A stretch of 64,000 bases of DNA, from contig JAOBSW010001187.1 of assembly GCA_026214975.1 (NCBI GenBank), positions 62,001 through 126,000 of the forward strand, given 5' to 3'. A program made the translations under genes and the position numbers. Position 1 is the stretch's first letter. Every line of letters begins with the position of its first letter. Positions 11,759 through 23,848 of this stretch are shown here, piece by piece. The notes under the pieces are model-generated. The model worked only from the letters and a program-made list of their open reading frames with translations, searched no databases and was not told where the DNA came from. The DNA is from Gentiana macrophylla. Taxonomy: Eukaryota > Streptophyta > Magnoliopsida > Gentianales > Gentianaceae.

Positions 11759-13499
11759 TGATGACGTAGATCAAGTGATAATAAAATACTTAACCACCAT
11801 AAACCAATACTAGCAAGAGGACTAGGTCCATCGTAGTATAGCTATAGCAAATCAAGGTCGATCCCACATGAAACCAATTATGGATCATTTATATACAAAC
11901 AATTAATCATTCATATCAAGGACATAAAGCGGTCTACGACCAACGAAAGACAAGAAAAGATAAACGACACGACTCGACACAACACATAAACAACGTAATT
12001 AACCTCCCCAATTATCATGTTATCGTTTGGATCTAGAGATTCTATATAATTAAACTAGACTCGACAACTATTAATCCGATTCGTATTTCTTTTATATTGG
12101 CTACGGGAGTCATCCCTTAACTAGATCTAGCTCCGGGTACGCCATCTAGATCACTATGCTATATTACGTGACTTCGCTTTTTTGGCCTCCATCTCATATA
12201 ACTTGCACGCTTACAAAACTAGGGATGCCGATATTAACCGTATTCCTCACCTAGGCAACATTCCTGTGATTAGGCGTACTTCCTAAGCGATCGCATCAGT
12301 CTCTGTCCCATTAACAATTACCTGGACGGTCTCATGTTAATCTACGATTTACATATAACTAGGTGATAGCAATTCCCAAATATAACACAGATCTAGATCT
12401 CGCTGAAAGTCCCGGAAGATCAATTCATTAGCCGACCTAGGAGCACTATATTGGTATTTCCTAATCACACGCTAATTAAAACAGACGAGCAACGTAGCCG
12501 TAGCCATACCTACTAAGATAAGAAATTCTAAGTGGACAATCACACCATAATGTCGTGGCTAGATTGTCGCGGCGAACAACTAAATCTTAGCGTTTCTACA
12601 TACGTAACGGATAAAATAGAGATTCATAAAGCAATTATATAGATCTACTAAAAACACGGTTGTCGATCATACCAAAGTCATCTATAGGTCACCGGATAAC
12701 AGATCTGGGCGTGTGGATCCTTATAGACAAGGAATCCCCACGGCGTCATATCGTTTCCTTAGATCTACATCGTTCGGTGAAGAATGAACAATCTCAAACT
12801 ATAAACAGTAATTGGGGGCTTAATAACAAAGAACAAAGAAGAAATAAATACAAGAACTTACATTATAGCAGAGCTTGTATAAAAACTACTCTGAGTAAAA
12901 CTGAGAATTTTATTATAAACTGAGAGAAGTGTCTAAGGTGTATTGTGTGTGTATGGCGTGTATGATATGCCTTTATTTATAGGGGTTCAAACTAATTAAG
13001 AGATATACTTCAAAATATCAAAACAAATAAGAGATAACTCCCGGCCGATCTCATAAATAAAATGCGCCACCCCCCTTTATGCGTGTCCTTCATGTCGGCG
13101 CCACTCTTTGGATTGGCTTGCCGGCGCTTGTTATGCCTTACTCCTCTTTTCGTGCTTATCCGATCTTTATCTTCAATGCATCCGGATTTCCTTTGATTTA
13201 TCTTGAGATTTAATTCTTCTATTTGTATTTATCCTCCAAAATTATCTCAATCTATAAAATAGATATTTATCTCAAAGTAAATAATAAAATAATAAAAACG
13301 GATAAATACCAAAATATAAATAAAAACAGATAAATACCAAATTATATAATAAAAATGGATAAATACCAAATTATATCTTTTAAATCACATAACATTAAAT
13401 AATAAATATAAACATGTGATTTAATATAAAACATATATTATTAATCTCGATTTAAGGTCAACGTTGATGACTTTTACGGGTATAATTTGACCGTCATCA
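11759..13499 (-). repeat. 5' LTR of element A
   Basis: 1741 bp, starting TGATGACGGTC at 13499 and ending CTACGTCATCA at 11759 (minus strand). It is the inverted counterpart of the solo LTR: shared landmarks include a GGCGCC stretch (near 13097), the 'gtgtggatcc' region near 12710, and the U5 word 'gggatcgacc'. A degenerate unit around 'ataccaaattatat' repeats three times at 13300-13380. Confidence 0.9.
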
Positions 13500-13818
13500 G
13501 GAATTGCTAGCTTAATAGTGCACCGATAACACACACTTTAACACTATTGGGAGGTTGGTAGGCAGTTCATTCCATGATGCTAATAGAGGTTTGCTTGATC
13601 AATGCATTTTCATGGCTAGGCTTTTATCATTTTATCACCCTTTGTAGTAGATACTTAGATACATTTACTTTCTTGTAATATTGCGACTTAGATCAAGATA
13701 ATAATAGCTTTTCGGTTCAACCTTACAATCCTCGTGGATACGACCTTGACCACTAGACTAGACTACAATTGACCCGGTACACTGTCGGTAAGATTAGACA
13801 TCTAGAAAAGTCTGATCA
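13500..13818 (+). repeat. 3' part of the 5' LTR of element H
   Basis: The sequence ends with the U5 landmarks 'ctcgtggatacgacc', 'gacccggtacactg' and 'gaaaagtctgatca', followed by a PBS. The LTR of element C has related words ('gacccggtacactgccgg', 'gaaaaggtccgtca'), so H and C are relatives. The upstream part of this LTR is on the far side of element A, outside the window. Confidence 0.75.
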
Positions 13819-13824
13819 AGTTTT

Positions 13825-13842
13825 TGGCGCTGTTGCCGGGGA
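13825..13842 (+). other. Primer-binding site of element H
   Basis: TGGCGCTGTTGCCGGGGA matches the tRNA-Asp type PBS with one change (CGCT for CGCC), six bases after the LTR end. It fixes H as a plus-strand gypsy element. Confidence 0.85.
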
Positions 13843-13992
13843 TTGTGTAACGGTTGATATTTATACTAGCTTAAAAGTCTTGAGAATAGGTCATTTTTTT
13901 CTAATCTCTTTTCTATTTTGTTTTTGGTGCTTACCTCTTTGGTAAGTTACCAAGTGTACTTGATTGTGTTCTTGTTGTTTTCTATCTTGTAG

Positions 13993-14442
13993 TTGGTGAA
14001 CCGTTCTCTATGTTGTAAGGCCCTTAATACTCCTTACATCCCGTATATCAACACTTATAGTAAGGATAGTTTTGTTGAGAATAAGGTTGGCCAAGCTCGC
14101 TGTGAATTGGATCTTGGTGAAGCATCTTCACAAGAGTCATTACACCAAGAAGAGGAAATGAATGAGGTAAAAGGAATGGTACAAGGAGGGAATAACCATG
14201 AAAATGCCCAAGTTGAACAAAATCCCTTAAATCCAAATGACTATCCTCCACCACCACCACAAGAACCATATCCACAAAGTCCACCACCTCCACTTGAACC
14301 ACCACCACCAATTCCTCCACCACCCCAAGAACCATATCCATATGATCGACTCCTAAATCCACCCTACCAAGATAGACCGCTTTGTGAGCAAGCCATTCAA
14401 AGAAAAAATCAAGTTCATAATCCTATTCGGCTACCTCACATT
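13993..14442 (+). pseudogene. gag: N-terminal gag fragment of element H, proline-rich
   Basis: An open frame of about 150 codons starting 150 bp after the PBS. It is acidic in its first third (clusters of E around LGEASSQESLHQEEE) and then proline-rich, with repeated PPPP and PQEPYP words, as in the N-terminal part of some Athila/Tat-like gag proteins. A stop precedes codon 13993 and the first ATG in frame comes only near 14160, so the original start has been lost. The frame is cut at about 14442 by insertion of element E; the Retrotrans_gag domain that should follow is outside the window. The assignment rests on position after the PBS and on composition. Confidence 0.6.
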
Positions 14443-15866
14443 TTTTAGGAAATCAAACGAGTAGCGCAGTGGAAAATAAAATTTTGATTTTTGATCCAAG
14501 GATCGACTTCGTTTAAGCAAAAAAACATATAAGAAGGAGGACAAAGATTATAAGTTTCTTGATCTTAAAGATCGAAACTTTGACCGTCTGGTAGAAGTAG
14601 ATGCGCCTAAGCCGTCCAAGCGTCCGGCCTCTATCAGTTATCCACACGAACACCTCGCCGGAATCCTCCCGAATTGCTATTAAAAAAATTCGATTGATAG
14701 GTCGACCTTTTTCGTTCTCTCAATCATCTCTATAAGAAGCTCTATATTTTTCTCAAGAACAATTAGCTCTTGGAATAATGGTGTACAAAAGAGCTAGCCA
14801 AGCGCTCATATTTATAGGGCATTGAGGCACCCCTCTCTTCTCCCAAATTTATTGGGATTAGCTTCTACTAGATTGATGAGAGAGAAAAATATTCTCCTAA
14901 TAAAATAAGGAAAATCTCCATAATTGATTTATCTATTTTATTTTAATATCTTATATTAAATAAAAACTAAATATTGTCAATATCTTATATTGAATATATT
15001 TATCTTATTACCATAAATCTATTTTCCAAAATCAATTATTATCCAATATTATGGTAATCATATTAATTAAATTGCATAATCCAAGTGTATCCAATACACT
15101 TGTGACCTGCACCCCTTTTGCCAATATATTGGCTTCCGGAATATTTTTTAATTAATAATATAATTAATATCTTGTATTTAATTTATTCATAATAAACAAA
15201 TACCTCTATATTAATTTACCACTATAACCTTTATAGTCTCGAGATAAACTTTCCTTATTTGGTCATCAACTATAACCACATTTTAATCCGACTCCACATT
15301 CGTATGTGTGTGACCCGATAGGCTTCCGAATATGTTGGCCGTAGATATATGGTGCAATTTACGAAAATGCCCTTCACCTCTAATGATCATGGATAGCGTC
15401 TAGCAACACGTCCATGACCCCCAATCATCGGAAGAGTTAATGTGCAATGACTACTACATTTCATGTGCCCGGTTAGCATGTAAATAGAATCATATCGCTG
15501 TAGTAATATCCATACGATCGTAACTTGATCATATCCTATAATCTGGATATCAGGCTCTCTCGGAATAACTCATTTACTCCTACTTTGCAAAGATTCATGA
15601 GAACTAAACATTCCTTATGGGAAGGTCCATTCGGATCTTCACTCATACTCTTAGGGTACGCGATTCTCAGATGACCTTACATCTATACTCTGCATGCTTT
15701 AGTATCATACCCAATCACTACCGCATGATCGCCCCGTGGTTAGGTGAAACCTTAACAGTGTCAAAGCATGACAATCCACACCGTGATGACATGTAGACTC
15801 TGGTCCTAAGGATAATTACACTACTGTCACATTGTGTGACACTTAACAGTGTAAGTGGGTCAGTCT
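14443..15866 (-). repeat. 3' LTR of element E, distal part
   Basis: An inverted, diverged copy of the D-family LTR. Aligned landmarks include 'aggaaatcaaa' at the outer edge, the 'ggaatcctcc' and 'gccgtcca' words near 14630-14670, and 'agtgggtcagtct' at the inner edge. The outer edge reads TTTTAGGA where TGTTAGGA is expected. D has inserted at 15866/15867; the LTR continues at 41194. Confidence 0.8.
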
Positions 15867-17659
15867 TGTTGGAAAGGTGTCCTAAACCCAATCGGGTTGG
15901 ACCGGATCCGACCGGGTCGGGTCATTTACAGTCTATTTAGTTCATGTAATAACTATATTATAATTAACAAAAGCACTTATGTTATTATATATTGTTTGTT
16001 TTCATATTATTTGTTGTATATATATAGTAACGTCCCTAGTATCGATCTGTGATAGAGAAACCATGATAGTGATTATGGTTGATGAGATCTCTAATCACTA
16101 TAACAAGGTTGGTACTTAAATGTCTCTAGTCTTATATATTATCAAATGGGACATTGATAGTATAATCAGACTAGCACGTATTGGATGTCTTCTATCTTTT
16201 AGAAGATAGGGATAGATCTCGTCTATCGAAGTGTAGGGACACTTGGACTGTACGTGGACGTGTATTAGAGAATGCATACGTTAGACTGACCCACTTACAT
16301 TAAGTGTCACACTATGTGGCGGTTGTGTAATTATCCTTTGACCGAGTCTTCATGGCATCACGGTGTGGATTGTCGTGCTTTGACACTATTGAGATTTCTC
16401 CTAACCACGGGCGATCATGCGGTAGTGATTGGGTATGATATTGAAGCATCGCGGAGTATATATGATTGGTCGTGCGGGAATCGCGTATCCTATGATTGGG
16501 ATCGAATATCCGAAATGGCCTTCTTATAAGGAATGTCTAGCTCTCGAGAATCTTTGCAAAATGGGAGTAAATGTGTTATTCGAGAGAGCATGATATCCGA
16601 TTATAAGATACGATCGTTAATGTATTGACACTCGAGATACGATCGTATGGATATTGTTACAAATGATAGGATTGTAAGTTACACGGTAATCGCTTCACAT
16701 GAAAGGTAGTAGTCATTGCTTTTGACTCTTCCGATGATCGGGGTCACGGTGTGTTGCTAGACGCTATCCCGTGATCGTTAGGCATGAAGGGCATTTTAGT
16801 AAATTGCACTTTGTGTCTACGGCCAACATATTCGAAGCCTATCGGGTCACACACATATGAACATCAAGTCGGATTAAAATGCGGTTATAGTTGATAACCA
16901 AATAAGGAAAGTTTATCTCTAAACTATAAAGGTTATAGTGGTAAATTAATATGGTGGTATTTATTTATTATGAATAAATTAAATACAATATATTAATTAG
17001 ATTAATTAAAGAATATTCCGGAAGCCAATTTATTGGCATATGGGGCGCCACTTCTAAGTATATAAGATACACTTGGATTGTGCACTTTAATTAATGAGAT
17101 TGCCATAATATTAATATAAGATATTAATTGATTTTGAAAAATAGATTTATGGTAATAAGATAATTATAATCAATATATGATATTGATAAAATAAATTATA
17201 ATTAAAGAGATAAATCAACCTAGTTGATTTTTCTTATTTTATTGGAAAAAGGTTTTCTTCTCCTTCACACCATATGGGGCGCCCCAACCACTATTTATAG
17301 GAGGTGGGTGTCAAGCTCTTTTGTACATCACAATTGCAAGAGTTTATAATTCTTGTGTAAAATAGAGAGCCTTCCATTGTGATTTTGTGAGGGAAGAAAA
17401 GGTCCGGTCTAGCAGCCAGAGTTTTTCTGATAGCAATCCAAGGAGGATTCCGGCGAGGGGTTCGTGTGGATTAGCGATAGAGGCCAGACGCGTGGACGGC
17501 TTGCGCATTGAACTACTGCGGTCAAAGCGACGATCTTATAGATCATCTGTGGTATAACCGTCAAACTACTTAACGTGTTTATTGCATTAAACGAAGAACG
17601 GTCTAGAAAAGGAAATCAAATTTTAAATTCCGCTGCGTTAAACTAGTGATTTCCTAACA
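15867..17659 (+). repeat. 5' LTR of element D
   Basis: Starts TGTTGGAAAGG and ends GATTTCCTAACA. Near 15890-15925 a short G/C-rich block alternates 'gggtt', 'ggacc' and 'gggtc' words. It is nearly identical to 39385-41188. Confidence 0.92.
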
Positions 17660-17660
17660 G

Positions 17661-17672
17661 TGGTATCAGAGA
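17661..17672 (+). other. Primer-binding site of element D (initiator tRNA-Met type)
   Basis: TGGTATCAGAGA begins one base after the LTR end and differs from the canonical TGGTATCAGAGC only at the last base. Confidence 0.88.
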
Positions 17673-19311
17673 CAGACTTCGAGCTTAAGCAATAAGCATA
17701 AATTAATTGCGTAGTATTTAATCGATAGATGCAAGATTTAAATCACGAAACGTTAAAACAAAAAAAATTTAAAAAAAAATATATAGGGTTTATGGGGGTC
17801 GGCCGACTGGCGGCGGCGGCGGCGGCGGCGGCGGTGGTCTTCAGGCTGCCGTCCGTCGGCTTTCTTCTTCCAATGGGGGAGATCAACCCTTTTCATTTTG
17901 TGATATTTTATTGCGCATAGATATCTCGTTTGTTTAGTTGTGTCATATGGCCAACCAATGGTTCAAATAGTTTGGACCATTGGGAAACCATATGGCATAT
18001 TGGCCTTTCCAAATTTTGATTTGGAATAGGCCTAGGCCTAGGCCACTTCCAAAATTTTGATTTTGGAAAGTGGCCAGGCCTAAACCAAAACTATTTGGCC
18101 TTTCCAAATATTTAATTTGAAATAGGCCTAGGCCCTTTCCAAATATTTGATTTGGAATAGGCCAAGGCCTAGGCCACTTCCAAAATTTTGATTTTGAAAA
18201 CTGGCCAGGCCTAGACTAAAATAATTTGGCCTTTCCAAATATTTGATTTGGAATAGGCCTAGGCCTAGGCCACTTCCAAAATTTTGATTTTGGAAAGTGG
18301 CCAGGCCTAAGCTAAATTTATTTTTGGAAAGGAAACAAATAGGAGACTTAGTAATTTTAATTTTGTTTTGAATGGTTCAAATTTAATTAAAATTGAAATC
18401 GATTTAAAATTAAATGTTAATTTTAATTTTCGATTAAATCATATAATTAATTAAAAGTTATTTAATTATTTGATGTGATAAAATAAAGGCGCATGAGTAG
18501 TTAAAATTAGAATTTAATCTTTTTCATAAAATAAAATTGTATGGATTAGATGTGTAGATATAATGTGATTATATGGACCCCAATTGATCATGGACTCGAC
18601 CAATAGGATAGATGGGAATGTTTTCTTTATGTTGGTTTTTGAAAAATTGTCCTAGGCCATTATGAAGAACGTGACCTAGTTTACTTTTTGCATTTATCCC
18701 ATTCCCGTGAGCTGGGACCCCGTGTGCGGCGGGTGTATTTATTAGATAAATTATAATGTAACAAGAATGGAGCAAGAAGTTGAAGACCAATGAGAGATAA
18801 AGAACCCATTGGCGTCTGACAATAAAGATCCTATTGGCGATTCTGAGACACCCTTAATTTGTGACCCGCGGTTTCGTCAGTTTGTATTCGAAACCTCACC
18901 TAGGAAAAGTCCATGATCATACCGGTTATTTTATGTGCGGAATGTTGTGTATGTTTTACTTTATATGATATCGTAGTAATATGCACATAGTAGATGAGAC
19001 CATAATTAAACCAAATTAATTAAGTGAATTAATTTAAAATTATTCCCACGTCAAAAATTGAGCCAAAATTGTCTCCCAATATTATAATGACGGTGAAGAG
19101 CCTTTGTTCGGATCCAACTGATCGACCACCGTCGGGAGTTGACCTACCACGGGTATATCGTTATTATCGAGATATGATCGTCACGAGATCTCATGAATAT
19201 TGGGTTATGACTCGACTAAAGTCTTTCGGTGATTGGCCACCGTCAGGGCCGTCTGACTTTAGAGACAAGGGGTTGACTATCACATAGAGATGTGAAACGT
19301 GAAAGAGTTGA
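17673..19311 (+). other. Untranslated leader of element D, first part
   Basis: About 1.6 kb between PBS and the inserted element C, continuing at 35228-35482. It includes a GGC run (about 17811-17834), the hairpin tandem repeats described separately, and a stretch at 18960-19290 that has a reverse-complement counterpart in the leader of E (63660-63990). Long structured leaders are common in plant copia elements. A frame over 17729-17920 encodes an alanine run from the GGC repeat and is probably not a gene. Confidence 0.7.
18001..18320 (+). repeat. Tandem hairpin repeats in the leader of D
   Basis: About three units beginning 'ggcctttccaaat' start near 18002, 18097 and 18228; the middle one is longer because of an internal partial duplication. 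Each has two inverted repeats: 'ttccaaatatttgatttggaa' type, and a longer one whose arms are GGCCACTTCCAAAAT and ATTTTGGAAAGTGGCC. AGGCCTAGGCCTAGGCC linkers lie between them. Confidence 0.85.
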
Positions 19312-19316
19312 CTAGC

Positions 19317-21162
19317 TGACGGACCTTTTCTATGCTATCAATCCTTACCGGCAGTGTACCGGGTCAAATTGTAGTGATAGAGTGATGAGTCAGGTGTCGA
19401 TCCTCAGGGAAAACTTGGTAATTCACCGTGTGATTAAACACCAAGAAACTGTTATTATCTCAATCTAAGTCGCAATTTTATCATCCAACCAAACTCTAAA
19501 CTAACAAACAATAAATAAAAGCATAAAACTAAAACAGATATATATAAGTATAAATATATATATATAATCATATATATATAGATATAAGTATATATATGTA
19601 CCAAAACAATATCTAAGGAGGAGATAGATATTATAATTATAGACTAGCCAAGAATATGTTATTGAATCATTATATCTTTTTAGTGAAATTGGATGTGCTC
19701 GATCTTTATTTTAAGTTAAATCAATTATACTAAACGGTGCACTCTAAACTAAACAATTCATTCTCACACGAGCATCCTGAAATTGTCATATGTCCAATCA
19801 TTTGTCCAAGGTCATCCTCAAGCATGGGTCACTCCCGTTTTGTCATTCGGCCAATTTTAAGGTATGTCAATTAAACAAATGAATTAAACGTAATAATCTC
19901 TCGAGTACATATTTCAATAAGAGTTTGTTTCTCCCGAAACAAATCTACCCCGGTTTAGAAATCGGATTCCGTTGTCACGTTTTCACTCGGCCAATTTTAC
20001 CCTCCGGTCTTTCTATTAACGAGTTCATAACCTAACTACGAGGCGTCAATTCATAATTAGATTATGAATTCTTTCATATCAAGTAGCTAATTCAATACGA
20101 ATATAGAAAGAGATTCATTATAACCGATTTTTATCCAATTTTAGTATAGTCATCATCCATTTCCCTAAAAAGATAATACTAATCCAATTTCATATCTTGG
20201 CTAGATACTAAGTTTAGCCTAACAACATAATAACTAAAATATAGATACTATAATTAATACATAAACATAAATACATTAGAAAAGTTACCAGGTTACAATT
20301 GAAGCATTCAGAGTTGTATCATCCGGAAATAGCAACTCCTTGACATCAATGAGCCTTGATACATCCTCTAAGCATTATAACGAGACTTTATACTACAGCA
20401 TTATTCGGCAGAGTGCCGTTTACCGGCTTTTATTTAACTAAAAACAACAAAACGAAACTATAGAGATATATAGAAGAGAGATATATGCATTGGTACACTT
20501 CAAAATGGTTGCAATTGAGGGGTATTTATAGACCATATCACAAGGCCGGCACGTGCCGGACCACCACCGGTGCATGCCGGCTACACAGTATATATTCCCT
20601 TGTCAGAGATTTGTGGGCCCAGTTTCAGAGATTTTTCTGCAATATTCGGCCTTCTCCGGCGCGTGCCGGACATACAACATATCTGATGTTTGTAAAAACC
20701 TATCTCGAGCTGTAGACCTCAGATTGACATGATTTGATATTCGTTGGAAAGCTCTTTTGAAGGCCTACAACTTTCATCAAGGACTTTTTCTCTGAAAATG
20801 CCTCTAAGTTAGATCAAATGTCCGTTGAAGATGAGTTACGGTAGAAACATTAAATACTGATTGATCTGTTCAAAGTTGTTAGATTTTGGCATAATCTTTT
20901 ATCCCACAAAACTCATGATTTATACTTCAAAGTATGTCATATTTTGGGATCTTGGTAAACATCGATCTGCAATAATATCAATGAAACACCAAACGTAAAT
21001 CGACAAAAAACATCATTTTTATCGCTTTTATAACTTATGAATCTAATTATAACTAACTATGATTTTTATAAGTTTTTAATGCATTTATATGAAATTATAC
21101 TAAAATATCATAAATATAATAATAAAAAGTCTTATAATTTGATCATATATTTTCATACATCA
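19317..21162 (-). repeat. 3' LTR of element C
   Basis: 1846 bp, nearly collinear with the 5' LTR. It holds TA-rich microsatellite sequence near 19540-19600 and GC-rich palindromes CCGGCACGTGCCGG (near 20546) and CCGGCGCGTGCCGG (near 20657). Confidence 0.92.
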
Positions 21163-22976
21163 CAACTCCCCACTTAGCTTTTGATCGCCCTCGAGCAAAA
21201 TAAGCGATAATATAATTCTTCTAGAATAAATTCCTAACTTAGTAACGTATCTTTTGTCAACATTATAATTATATTAATTTCATCTATCTAAGATATTTAA
21301 GAAGATAAAAAGTGTATATAACTTAATAAACTAGTTATAAAATATTATTTAAATGAAATTTTCATGAATCACTTTATAAGTATAAATAAAATATTTAGAA
21401 CAACTTTTAATCTCCAATTGTATGATTTATCGGAATCAATGACTAAGTCAAGTAGTTGGCAAATTGGCTTGTAACGTTCAGGCTCAGGGTAGTTGGCTAA
21501 TCGAAAAGGATAACAAAGGGAAATCAAAAGAGATAGAAGCAAGTCGTACGTACTTACACCTTCATCTTACGATCAAAATTTCTCAATCAATTAACACTCG
21601 ATAATCGTTTTCAATTTTCAACTTTAATAACTTCCAAAATATGGTTTTCTTTTCTTTTCTTTTTTTTTTAATACATAAACATAAATAAGAACTTAAGAAC
21701 ATAGGCATTGCTTTATCAATATTGATCGGAGTACTACTCTTTCGATCGAAAATCACGAATCCGGTTTCCTTAAACTCGTGATAATTCTTGATAGTTTTGA
21801 TTCGACTTTTTCTTTTTCATCAGATTTATAGCATATACCTTCATTCCCAGCAATAGGACATTTCGTGATAATACCCTAGCTGGACTACTATCATCAGGCA
21901 GCTTTATCTGATATTTTATTTTTGGGTTGTCGATCAAAAACAGAAAAGATACCTATAATACTCTGTTCTTAGAGATTTTTTTTTTTTTTTTTTTTTTTTT
22001 AGAGAATAACCATATTTGGTAATAAATTGCCTTCCGAATAACATTCATTTCAATCTCAGCATATACCAAATTTCGATGTCATCACCGCTATCCATAAATA
22101 CATACTAAACTTGCGGGATTTTCAAAGAAATGTAGACCATTATTAAGTTAGGGTTGGTAATTTCTAGTTAATAATAATGGCTATTTCGAGTGAGGTCTTG
22201 ATCACTCTACAAGGTGAGGTGGGGACAAAATTGGAAATTATGTTCGGAGTAGGCTTATTTGGCTCTGGTTTATCAAAGTTATGCCAAAAATCTCATCATC
22301 CCTAATCCGATTCCAATTTCATACTTTGTCTTGAAAAGAAAATTATTCTAAAATTTCATTATAATTATAAGTAACTTTTGTCTAATTTCATAAAAAAATA
22401 TTTCATAATATTTATCAAGATATATATACTTAAAATCTTATTAAAAATCTAAAATAGACATAATTAATATAAGAATAATATATCAAGATTACTTTACTTA
22501 ATTAAAAATTTATTCTATCCAAATATATCATTTTTATCAAATAATTATATATTATTGCTTATTAAACTAAGTGTGTAAGTATTTGATGTATTAAATTCAA
22601 TTTATTTACTAACCAATCTCTACTCCCCACTTACTTAATTGGCATCGTCCGATGGCTAATGAGTAGTAAAAATTTGGATTAGAAAATAAAATGAATTCTA
22701 TCATAATGAGATTATTTTAGGTGTCAAATAGACGAGCGTTTATATAATATAGAAGAAAAACATTTAAAAACATAAATTAAAAACATGCAAATATATTACA
22801 ATACTAAAACACAACTTAAAACTACTAGGAGTGTTAAACTAGAAAACCATAAATTAAGTTAAACTAATTTAAACTAATTTTTTAAACTAAGTTATTTTAA
22901 TTTATTGTAACTTATACTAACGTACCGTACTACTTTTATTAATTTTTTATTCCTTCTTTTCTACCAACAAAGTTAT
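21163..22976 (-). promoter_or_regulatory. 3' UTR of element C with twin polypurine boxes
   Basis: On the minus strand AAAAGCTAAGTGGGGAGTTG abuts the 3' LTR, preceded by TTGCTCGAGGGCGATC. A second box, AAGTAAGTGGGGAGTAGAG, lies at about 22617-22640, preceded by GCCATCGGACGATGCC. Between them, 21827-21897 matches 5924-5994 of element B. A T run occupies about 21977-22000. No coding domain is seen; the sequence is very A/T-rich from 22330 to 22600. Confidence 0.7.
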
Positions 22977-23848
22977 CTAATTTTCACCACTTGACGATCC
23001 TCCCGGAATATCGACTGGTAAAAGCCCAACACGAGGAATACGAGCTGGAAAATATTCATCTGTCGTTCTTTCCGGAACCCTTGCCAAACGAACACATAAC
23101 CTAGAAATCAACCATCCAAATGGTAAAGGATGATAATTCGGTCTTCTCCCGAACATAAAACTCACGGTGATTTACGAATCGGCACCCCAATCTATAATGA
23201 CTCAAAGAGTAATCGCATATAGAAGCATCAATTCATCATCACTAACTTCCGAGAAATTAACAGTTGGATAAACACTTGAATTGATGAATCGCTTCAATGC
23301 GTTCTAAGATGGGGAAGCAAAGCAGTCGTAGAGACATTTTGATCAATATCATAATTGTAGAACAAGAGTGGACAAGCTTCCGAATATTTTGTAATAAAAC
23401 CGTCAGCGGTATCCAATCTCCATTGGTACTCAAAATGACTGGGTGAAGTTTGGACTGGTGGAATCAAGAAAATTTGATTTATGTTGGTGGAGGTGAAAGG
23501 AACAACAACTCCTCTCACTGTAACAGACTGTGTTAACGACACAGTATTAGCTTCTGACAGTACTGAATAGAATTCTCTTACCACAGTAACATTAATCCTA
23601 CCTCTCGGCATACGACAAAAATAGTCCCACCCATCTACTGACATTCTCGTAAACGCCCAGTTGTCAACCTTTCTGAAATTTAAACCTCTCTCAATCAACA
23701 CCGGTGATTGATTGAAATTACTTATATAAGGGTTGTGAGCCGAAGCATACATAGGCTCGTAAGGGATTTGATGAAAAAATGGATTTGGAATGACAGAATT
23801 TGGTGTATGTGGAGGTGAATAACTGTTCACGGATGAACGATCGGACAT
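22977..23848 (-). pseudogene. ORF-b of element C: accessory protein after pol
   Basis: ATG at 23848 gives 184 open codons; after short breaks at 23290-23165 the same product continues to a stop at 22977. I see no signal peptide or clear membrane span. Landmarks in order: a polar N-terminus, 'ERGLNFRKVDNWAF', 'RINVTVVREFYSVL', 'VTVRGVVVPFTSTNINQIF', 'DDELMLLYAI', 'PLPFGWLISRLCVRLA'. The pattern (an FY motif, a beta-like VRG stretch, an IN motif, then a helical domain with LPxGWLI) resembles the 'putative plant transposon protein' domain found in extra ORFs of plant retroelements. The function is unknown. It is a paralogue, by layout, of ORF-a upstream. Confidence 0.6.

Larger units (their letters stand above)
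1..13499 (-). mobile_element. Element A: non-coding gypsy-like LTR element (LARD type), left end outside window
   Basis: On the minus strand it reads 5' LTR (13499 to 11759), tRNA-Asp PBS (11752 to 11735), about 3.7 kb of internal sequence, polypurine tract at 28, then the tip of the 3' LTR (27 to 1). The LTRs begin TGATGAC and end GTCATCA. The internal part is split by a solo LTR of the same family. No gag or pol motif is visible on either strand and the open frames are short and unrelated, so I read it as a large retrotransposon derivative depending on proteins from a relative. Its TSD cannot be checked because the left end is missing; the right flank reads ggaat. Confidence 0.82.

Noticed and set aside
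17729..17920. A 63-codon frame with an alanine run in the leader of D.
   Set aside because: It comes from a GGC microsatellite in untranslated leader, with no support from E or other context.
19069..19287. A frame (MSPNIIMTVKSLCSDPTDRP) that recurs in both D and E leaders.
   Set aside because: It recurs because the leaders are homologous; it precedes gag in untranslated sequence and its frame is short. I could not exclude a small upstream ORF but have no positive evidence.
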